A stretch of DNA of 7,409 bases. Source: Candidatus Cloacimonadota bacterium (GTDB lineage: Bacteria > Cloacimonadota > Cloacimonadia > Cloacimonadales > TCS61). The position numbers were made by a program, and so were the translations under genes. The stretch spans positions 1-7,409 of the forward strand of contig JAUVKM010000096.1 of assembly GCA_030596265.1 (NCBI GenBank), in the 5' to 3' direction. The notes under the pieces were generated by a model. It searched no databases. It had not been told where the DNA came from and was given only the letters and a program-made list of their open reading frames with translations. The first letter of the stretch is position 1. Every line of letters begins with the position of its first letter. Positions 1 through 5,936 of this stretch are shown here, in pieces.

Positions 1-895
1 CTTCTTCTTCTCCATTTGCACATGTGCCGATTGCAGGGGGAACATCCAGGGGAGATGGCAGATAATCATTGATAGCATCCAATAGAAGTTGTACTCCCTT
101 ATTTTTAAGAGAAGAACCGCATAATACTGGAATAAATTGATGCTTAATTACACCTTTGCGGATAGCTGAAATGATCTCCTGCTGCGTTATATCCTTTTCT
201 TCAAGATATTTTTCCATGAGGTTATCATCGTATTCTGAGATATGTTCCAAAAGTTGGTTTCGCATTCTTTCAGCAGTTTCTAGTAATTCATCAGGAATTT
301 TTTTAGTATGATATTCTAGACCCATTGTCGCCTGATCGAAGTAAATAGCTTTCATGCTGATAAGATCGATTATACCTTCAAAATTGTCTTCCCTGCCAAT
401 CGGTAATTGAACAGCAATTGCATTCTTAGTAAGGCGGTCATGGATCATATCGATTACATGTTCAAAATCTGCACCTGACCGATCCATTTTATTGATGAAT
501 GCTATGCGGGGAACTTTATATCTATCAGCCTGATACCATACTGTTTCTGATTGTGGTTCCACACCACCTACTGCACAGAAAACACCAATAGCTCCATCTA
601 ATACCCTTAGTGATCGTTCAACTTCGGCAGTGAAATCAACATGACCGGGAGTATCGATAATATTTATTTGTTTCTTTTTCCAAAAGCAAGTAGTTACAGC
701 TGAGGTGATCGTGATGCCACGTTCTTTTTCCTGTGCCATCCAGTCCATTACGGCATTTCCGTCATGAACTTCACCCATTCTATGAATGATGCCGGTATAA
801 AACAATATCCTTTCGGTAGTTGTTGTTTTACCAGCATCAATATGAGCCATTATGCCAATATTACGTATCTCAGATAAATCTCTGTTTTTTGACAT
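1..895 (-). CDS. fusA: Elongation factor G, N-terminal part (runs off the left edge)
   Basis: Translational GTPase that drives tRNA-mRNA translocation on the ribosome and, with ribosome recycling factor, splits the post-termination ribosome. I translated it by hand from the ATG at 893-895: 298 codons are open to the window edge with no stop or frameshift. The family is usually about 690-700 residues, so more than half lies outside. Visible GTPase motifs are G1 AHIDAGKT (residues 17-24), the switch I RGITI motif (59-63, with Thr62), G3 DTPGH (81-85, with the catalytic His85), G4 NKMD (135-138) and the G5 region CGSSLKNKG (259-267). LPSPLDVP (279-286) marks the end of the G domain with its G' insert. 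The match to cytosolic bacterial EF-G is close throughout. It is last in the visible cluster, 14 bases after rpsG, and has no recognisable Shine-Dalgarno sequence. Whether tuf follows, as in many str operons, cannot be seen. Some lineages carry two EF-G types (spdEFG1/2), and this fragment alone does not settle which this is. Confidence 0.97.
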   Translation of the reverse strand, partial: MSKNRDLSEIRNIGIMAHIDAGKTTTTERILFYTGIIHRMGEVHDGNAVMDWMAQEKERGITITSAVTTCFWKKKQINIIDTPGHVDFTAEVERSLRVLDGAIGVFCAVGGVEPQSETVWYQADRYKVPRIAFINKMDRSGADFEHVIDMIHDRLTKNAIAVQLPIGREDNFEGIIDLISMKAIYFDQATMGLEYHTKKIPDELLETAERMRNQLLEHISEYDDNLMEKYLEEKDITQQEIISAIRKGVIKHQFIPVLCGSSLKNKGVQLLLDAINDYLPSPLDVPPAIGTCANGEEE

Positions 896-909
896 AAGGC
901 GATTTTTTA
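896..909 (-). other. rpsG-fusA intergenic gap without a Shine-Dalgarno sequence
   Basis: On the coding strand the gap reads TAAAAAATCGCCTT, immediately before the fusA ATG. No run of three or more bases resembling AGGAGG lies at the usual 5-10 base spacing, in contrast to the other three junctions in this window. The gap opens with TAA, which directly follows the rpsG TAG in the same frame, giving a tandem stop. The A-run might help recruit ribosomes through protein S1, or fusA may rely on ribosomes that have just finished rpsG. Both ideas are inference. Confidence 0.7.
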
Positions 910-1380
910 CTAAACTCTAAAGTGAGCAAATGCCTTGTTAGCTTCCGCCATTTTATGAACATCTTCACGGCGTTTTATGCTGGCACCTTCTTTTTTATAA
1001 GCAGCCAAGAGCTCGCCTGCAAGGCGTTCAATCATAGTTTTCTCAGCTCGTTGCCTGGAGAAAGAAATGATCCATCTATATGCCATTGCCTGAGCGTTCT
1101 TTTTAGTAACTTCTGTAGGAACTTGATAGTTTGATCCACCAATACGACGTGAAACCACTTTAATAAGAGGTCTTACATTATCTACTGAAGTAGTGAATAC
1201 GTCGAGCGCAGGTTCACCAGTTTTCTTTTCGATGATTTCCAATGCACCGTAAACGATCTTCTCAGCTAAACTCTTTTTACCTTCTTTCATAACAGCATTG
1301 ATAAATTTACTTAAAACAATACTCTTATATTTCGGATCAGGATATATCTCTCTTTCAATTGCTTTTCGTCTTCTTGACAT
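910..1380 (-). CDS. rpsG: 30S ribosomal protein S7
   Basis: Primary 16S rRNA-binding protein that nucleates assembly of the 30S head and lines the E site and mRNA exit region. It is 156 residues, the common family length. Diagnostic parts are the N-terminal basic [21 protein letters not shown] (15-28) leading to the family signature GKK (34-36), [20 protein letters not shown] (68-87), which holds the RNA-binding beta hairpin, and the C-terminal [18 protein letters not shown] (136-153). The start ATG at 1378-1380 is fixed by AGGAGGA five bases upstream. Small departures from the E. coli protein as I recall it are Lys74 in the position of the Glu in VEV, and a final FRV instead of YRW. It sits between rpsL (10 bases upstream) and fusA (14 bases downstream) and ends in tandem stops TAG TAA. 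In E. coli S7 represses translation of its own operon from a long rpsL-rpsG spacer; that spacer is absent here. Confidence 0.98.
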   Translation of the reverse strand: MSRRRKAIEREIYPDPKYKSIVLSKFINAVMKEGKKSLAEKIVYGALEIIEKKTGEPALDVFTTSVDNVRPLIKVVSRRIGGSNYQVPTEVTKKNAQAMAYRWIISFSRQRAEKTMIERLAGELLAAYKKEGASIKRREDVHKMAEANKAFAHFRV

Positions 1381-1385
1381 CTACA

Positions 1386-1392
1386 TCCTCCT
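1386..1392 (-). promoter_or_regulatory. Ribosome binding site of rpsG, overlapping the rpsL stop codon
   Basis: The coding strand reads AGGAGGA, then TGTAG, then the rpsG ATG, giving near-perfect anti-Shine-Dalgarno complementarity at five bases spacing. The last two bases of the rpsL TAG stop (1391-1393) are the first two bases of this motif. A ribosome terminating on rpsL therefore covers the rpsG start site, which suggests translational coupling (inference). Confidence 0.9.
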
Positions 1393-1765
1393 AATTCTTA
1401 GGTCTTTTCGTTCCGTATTTCGAACGAGATTGAATACGACCATCAACACCTGCTGTATCAAGTGCACCACGAACGATGTGATATCTAACACCAGGTAAGT
1501 CTTTAACTCTTCCACCACGAACGAGAACGATACTGTGTTCCTGCAGGTTGTGACCTTCTCCAGGAATATAAACTGTTACTTCTGCACCATTAGTAAGACG
1601 TACTCTGGCAACTTTACGTAGAGCTGAGTTCGGCTTTTTTGGTGTGGTTGTGTAAACTCTTGTACACACACCTCTTCTTTGTGGGCAGGAATCGAGAGCT
1701 CTATTTTGCTTTTTCTTCACTATCTTCTTTCTGCCTTTACGTATCAACTGATTAATTGTTGGCAC
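1391..1765 (-). CDS. rpsL: 30S ribosomal protein S12
   Basis: Decoding-centre protein that monitors codon-anticodon pairing with 16S rRNA and is the classical target of streptomycin-resistance changes. It is 124 residues, the same as E. coli S12 counted with Met. Conserved stretches are [20 protein letters not shown] (31-50), EGHNLQEHS (70-78) and [14 protein letters not shown] (83-96). Lys43, Lys88 and Pro91, the positions classically altered in streptomycin-resistant or hyperaccurate mutants, are the ordinary residues, so the protein looks streptomycin-sensitive. Asp89 is the residue that RimO beta-methylthiolates in E. coli; whether that happens here is unknown. The start codon is GTG (1763-1765), not ATG. 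It is chosen because the product begins [11 protein letters not shown], as in the family, and GGAGG lies five bases upstream. It starts 19 bases after rpoC and ends in TAG. Confidence 0.98.
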   Translation of the reverse strand: MPTINQLIRKGRKKIVKKKQNRALDSCPQRRGVCTRVYTTTPKKPNSALRKVARVRLTNGAEVTVYIPGEGHNLQEHSIVLVRGGRVKDLPGVRYHIVRGALDTAGVDGRIQSRSKYGTKRPKN

Positions 1766-1770
1766 TATTT

Positions 1771-1775
1771 CCTCC
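1771..1775 (-). promoter_or_regulatory. Ribosome binding site of rpsL (decides a GTG start)
   Basis: The coding strand reads GGAGG, then AAATA, then GTG. The five-base spacing supports the non-ATG start of rpsL at 1765. The site lies within the 19-base rpoC-rpsL gap (1766-1784), which also contains a second in-frame TAA (1782-1784) directly after the rpoC stop. No room remains for an ordinary promoter or hairpin terminator in the gap itself. Confidence 0.88.
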
Positions 1776-1784
1776 GTTTATTTA

Positions 1785-4700
1785 TTAGAAATCAAGGATA
1801 TCATCAAGCGATTCTTCTTTTTCCTGATGAGCAAACTCTTGAATGATCTCGGTAATTGATTTACCTTCATCAATAGCTTTTTTAACCTGGTCATTATAGA
1901 ACTTGGTTCCAGTACCTATCGGAATTCTATGACCGATAATAATACTTTCTTTAAGACCTTCAAGATTATCTACTTTCCCTTCAATAGAAGCTTGAGTAAG
2001 AACTTTTGTGGTCTCTTGGAACGAAGCTGCAGAAAGCCAGCTTTCTGTTAACAGCGAAGCTTTTGTAATACCCAGAAGAAGTTGCTCAAAGGTAGCTCCT
2101 TCGCCACCCTCTTTTTCAATGCGCTTGTTTTCTCTATTAACTTGATTTCTATTTACGATCTCACCTTCCAGGAACATTGTATGTCCCGGATTGAGTATTC
2201 TAACTTTTTTAAACATTTGACGAATGATCACACCAATGTGTTTATCATCGATCTTTACACCCTGTTTTCTATAAACTTCCTGGATTTCATTAACAATAAG
2301 CATCTGAGCAGCAGTGATACCTTTTGCTTTAAGAATATCGTGAGGATCTAGAGGACCGCTTGATAAAGCATCACCACTGTCAACTCTATCACCTTCGTGA
2401 ACGATAATTCTTTTTCCAGGTGGAATTATATATTTCTTTTCTGTCTCTTCTCCTGCATTAATGTAAATTACACGTCCGGATTTTGAGAGATCTCCAATAG
2501 AAACTAATCCAGAGATTTCAGAAAGAATAGCTTTTTCTTTTGGTACACGAGCTTCGAAAAGGTCTTGAACTCGTGGCAGACCACCAGTGATATCACTTTG
2601 TTTTATAGTAATTCGGGAAGATTTACCAAGTACATCACCTGGATATACATAAATACCATCTTCTACCTCAACCATCAAGCCAGATTGGATAGGAACAAGG
2701 ATCTGTTTACCTTTTTTTGGAATGATCTTGAACTGAGCTTGAAGTTTGCGGTCTTTTGATTCGATAATTGTGATTTCTCTTGAACCTGTCAGTTCATTAA
2801 ATTCTTCTTTGTAAGTAATATCTTTTATAAAATGTTCGAATTTAAGTTCACCTTTAGCAGGAGCAATAAGTGGATTATTATAATGGTCCCAACTGAACAA
2901 TTTAGTATTCTTAACAACTTTTTGACCATCCTGTACAAAAATAGTAGCAGCGTATTCCACTTTATATGATTCCAATTCAGAACCATCTTCATCGCTAATT
3001 ATCTTGATCTTTCCGAAATAACCACTGGAAATAAGTTCCTCATCTCGGTTTGTAACTGTATTCATTTTTACAAACTTTATAGTACCGTCTGTGATTGCAG
3101 CCACTTCAGCCAGGTCCACATCGGTACTTGTTGTACCACCAATATGGAAAGTACGGAGTGTAAGCTGGGTTCCAGGTTCACCAATACTTTGTGCAGCAAT
3201 TACACCCACAGGCTCACCGATGGTAGAAGGTTTATTGTTGCCCAAATTTCTTCCGTAACATTTTGCACAAATTCCATTCTTAGATTCACAAGTCAATACG
3301 GATCTGATCCTGATGGAGTTGATGCCATGATTTTGAATAGTTTGAGCCATCTCATTTGTGATCTCAGAATTTGCAAACACGATAATCTTCTCTGTAACAG
3401 GGTCTATAATATCTTCAGCAGTTGTTCTACCTTTAATTCTTTCATAGAGTGGTTCTACAGTTTCCAAACCTTCTTTAAGAGCACTAACGGTAATACCTTC
3501 GATTGTTCCGCAATCTTCACTAGTTATTACAGCATTTTGAGCAACATCTACAAGACGTCTTGTGAGGTATCCTGCATCAGCGGTTTTGAGAGCTGTATCA
3601 GCAAGACCCTTACGTGCGCCATGAGTAGAGATAAAGTATTCAAGAACTGTAAGACCTTCTTTAAAGTTAGATTTAATTGGAGTTTCAATAACTTCGGCAC
3701 CTCTGTCGGAAGTACCACGTGAAGGTTTATCCATCAAACCACGAAGAGCTCCAAGTTGCTTGATCTGGTCTTTACCACCACGAGCACCAGAAAGGTACAT
3801 CATATTTATTGAGTTAAAACCACCTTGATCAGCTTCTAATTCTTTCATAAGAAGATCTGTAACTTTCTCAGTAGTTAATTTCCATTTGTCAATTACACGG
3901 TTATAACGTTCTGTCTCAGTAATTTCACCATTCATATAACTGGTTATGATCTTAGCTACTTCTTTTTCTGTTTTTGCTATAAATTTATTTTTATCTTTTG
4001 GAGAAATTACATCACTAGAACTAAATGTAATACCCGCTTTTGTTGCATATTTAAACCCAAGATCTTTAATGTTATCAAGAAATCCTGCTGTTCTTGCTTG
4101 TCCAATAGTTTCATAGCATTCCATAGATAGATCGTTCAATTTACCTTTTGTAAAAGTATAATTCTTAAAAGAAAGTTCAGGAGGAAGGGTTTGATTAAAA
4201 ATAACCCGACCGATGGTTGTAGTAATGATCTTTCCATCAATGAGAACATTGATCCATGTATATAGTTCTAAATCGACATTATCTGCAATTTGCCCTTTTT
4301 GGTTTTTTAAATGATCTTCCTGTTCATAGGCAAGCAGCACTTCATCAGAAGAACTGAAATATTTCAATTTTTGGGTATCTTCCGGTTTCTTATATTTTAA
4401 AACGGTTAAATAATAATTACCCAGAACGATATCCTGGTTGGTTGCCATAGCAAGTTTTCCGCTGGCAGGAAGTAACAAATTTCTTGTTGATAGCATAAGA
4501 ACTCGTGCTTCCATTTGGGCTTCATTGGAAAGAGGTACATGAACAGCCATCTGGTCACCGTCAAAATCCGCATTATATGGGATACAAACAAGTGGATGAA
4601 GTTCTATTGCCTTTCCTTCTGTAAGTACCGGCATAAATGCCTGAATACCATGTTTGTGCAATGTTGGTGCACGATTCAGAAGAACAGGATAATCTTTTAT

Positions 4701-5936
4701 AACGTCTTCCAGGATCTTCCAAATCTCAGGACGTTTCTTTTCTATTAATTTCTTTGCTGTTTTTGCTTTTTCTGCTTCACCGATCTTTTCTAGTCTTTCA
4801 ATGATGAAGGGCTTGAAAAGTTCGATAGCCATCTCTTTAGGTAATCCACATTGATGAAGTTTGAGATTAGGTCCAACGGTAATCACTGAACGTCCGGAAT
4901 AATCCACACGTTTACCAAGCAGGTTTTGACGGAATCTACCACTTTTACCTTTAAGCTGATCGGCAAGAGCTTTAAGAGGTCTGTTCCCTCTTCCTTTTAC
5001 CGGTCTAGATTTTCTAGAGTTATCAATAAGAGCATCAACTGCTTCCTGCAGCATACGCTTTTCATTTCTTAAGATAACTTCAGGAGCATTAATATCGATA
5101 AGTCCGCGAAGTCTGTTATTACGAGTAATCACTCTCCTATAAAGTTCATTGAAATCAGCTGTGGCAAATCTACCACCGTCAAGTTGAACCAAAGGTCTTA
5201 GGGTTGGTGGTAAGACAGGGAGAACTTCTAGAACCATCCAGCCAGGATTATTGCCGGATTTACGGAAAGCATCAATAACCTTAAGGCGTTTAATTGCTTT
5301 CTGCTTCTTCTGAATGGAAGTTTCCATCTTAATGATCGTGCGCAGGTTCATTGCTTCATCTTCAAGATTAATCTCTTCAAGTAGAACTTTGATTGCTTCT
5401 GCACCCATCAAGGCAACGAAATTTTCACCAATACGATCTCTGATCTCGTAGTATTCATCAACATTTACCAGATCTCTCTCTTCATAATCACTATCACCCG
5501 GATTAAGGACAATATATGATTCATAATAGAGAACACGTTCCAATTTACTAACAGGCATATTGAGTAGTGTTCCAATTACACTTGGCATGCTTTTTACAAA
5601 CCAGATGTGAGAAATTGGAACTGCCAATTCAATATGACCCATACGTGAACGACGTACTCGTGAAGTAGTGATTTCAACACCACAACGGTCACACACAGTA
5701 TTTTGGAAACGCTTTTTCTTATATTTTCCACAACTACATTCGTAATCCTTTTCAGGACCAAAAATTCTTTCACAGAAAAGTCCACCTTTCTCAGGTTTAA
5801 GAGTACGATAGTTAAGAGTATCAGGTTTTGTAACCTCTCCATAACTCCATTCACGGATCGAATCGGGAGAAGCTATCTTGATTCTTACTTTATCGTAATT
5901 TTCTATTCTTTTATCTCGCTTAATATCTCTAATCAC
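1785..5936 (-). CDS. rpoC: DNA-directed RNA polymerase, beta' subunit
   Basis: Largest catalytic subunit of RNA polymerase; pairs with RpoB to form the active-site cleft and DNA clamp. It is 1383 residues, close to E. coli (about 1407) and longer than Firmicutes forms. In order: clamp zinc site C67, C69, C82, C85; the zipper/lid/rudder region to about 340; RQNLLGKRVDYSGRSV (336-351); the catalytic Mg motif NADFDGDQM (455-463) with Asp457, Asp459 and Asp461; the SGARGG F-loop region (716-721); the bridge helix (about 757-793, including STHGARKGLADTALKTADAG); the second zinc site C809, C883, C890, C893; the trigger loop starting GEPGTQLTLRTFHIGG (919-934) and resuming at DITGGLPRVQDLFEAR (1115-1130); and the C-terminal LLGITKASLLTESWLSAASF (1287-1306). 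About 175 residues between the two trigger-loop halves correspond to the SI3-type insertion. The start is GTG (5934-5936), supported by GGAGG seven bases upstream; it directly follows the rpoB TAA in the same frame. It ends in tandem TAA TAA. Confidence 0.98.
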   Translation of the reverse strand: MIRDIKRDKRIENYDKVRIKIASPDSIREWSYGEVTKPDTLNYRTLKPEKGGLFCERIFGPEKDYECSCGKYKKKRFQNTVCDRCGVEITTSRVRRSRMGHIELAVPISHIWFVKSMPSVIGTLLNMPVSKLERVLYYESYIVLNPGDSDYEERDLVNVDEYYEIRDRIGENFVALMGAEAIKVLLEEINLEDEAMNLRTIIKMETSIQKKQKAIKRLKVIDAFRKSGNNPGWMVLEVLPVLPPTLRPLVQLDGGRFATADFNELYRRVITRNNRLRGLIDINAPEVILRNEKRMLQEAVDALIDNSRKSRPVKGRGNRPLKALADQLKGKSGRFRQNLLGKRVDYSGRSVITVGPNLKLHQCGLPKEMAIELFKPFIIERLEKIGEAEKAKTAKKLIEKKRPEIWKILEDVIKDYPVLLNRAPTLHKHGIQAFMPVLTEGKAIELHPLVCIPYNADFDGDQMAVHVPLSNEAQMEARVLMLSTRNLLLPASGKLAMATNQDIVLGNYYLTVLKYKKPEDTQKLKYFSSSDEVLLAYEQEDHLKNQKGQIADNVDLELYTWINVLIDGKIITTTIGRVIFNQTLPPELSFKNYTFTKGKLNDLSMECYETIGQARTAGFLDNIKDLGFKYATKAGITFSSSDVISPKDKNKFIAKTEKEVAKIITSYMNGEITETERYNRVIDKWKLTTEKVTDLLMKELEADQGGFNSINMMYLSGARGGKDQIKQLGALRGLMDKPSRGTSDRGAEVIETPIKSNFKEGLTVLEYFISTHGARKGLADTALKTADAGYLTRRLVDVAQNAVITSEDCGTIEGITVSALKEGLETVEPLYERIKGRTTAEDIIDPVTEKIIVFANSEITNEMAQTIQNHGINSIRIRSVLTCESKNGICAKCYGRNLGNNKPSTIGEPVGVIAAQSIGEPGTQLTLRTFHIGGTTSTDVDLAEVAAITDGTIKFVKMNTVTNRDEELISSGYFGKIKIISDEDGSELESYKVEYAATIFVQDGQKVVKNTKLFSWDHYNNPLIAPAKGELKFEHFIKDITYKEEFNELTGSREITIIESKDRKLQAQFKIIPKKGKQILVPIQSGLMVEVEDGIYVYPGDVLGKSSRITIKQSDITGGLPRVQDLFEARVPKEKAILSEISGLVSIGDLSKSGRVIYINAGEETEKKYIIPPGKRIIVHEGDRVDSGDALSSGPLDPHDILKAKGITAAQMLIVNEIQEVYRKQGVKIDDKHIGVIIRQMFKKVRILNPGHTMFLEGEIVNRNQVNRENKRIEKEGGEGATFEQLLLGITKASLLTESWLSAASFQETTKVLTQASIEGKVDNLEGLKESIIIGHRIPIGTGTKFYNDQVKKAIDEGKSITEIIQEFAHQEKEESLDDILDF

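Noticed and set aside
922..1498. Plus-strand open frames opposite rpsG and rpsL (922-1134 and 1298-1498)
   Set aside because: They are short, antisense to highly conserved ribosomal protein genes, and without family resemblance; they are shadows of the real frames.
1766..1784. Possible terminator or promoter between rpoC and rpsL
   Set aside because: The 19 bases hold a second stop codon and the rpsL ribosome binding site only. There is no inverted repeat followed by a T-run and no pair of promoter boxes.
3144..3722. Plus-strand open frame of 192 codons opposite rpoC
   Set aside because: It lies wholly antisense to a conserved RpoC region (bridge helix and second zinc site), shows no recognisable domain, and its composition (Ser, Cys, Phe, Asn-rich) is what reverse-complemented coding sequence gives.
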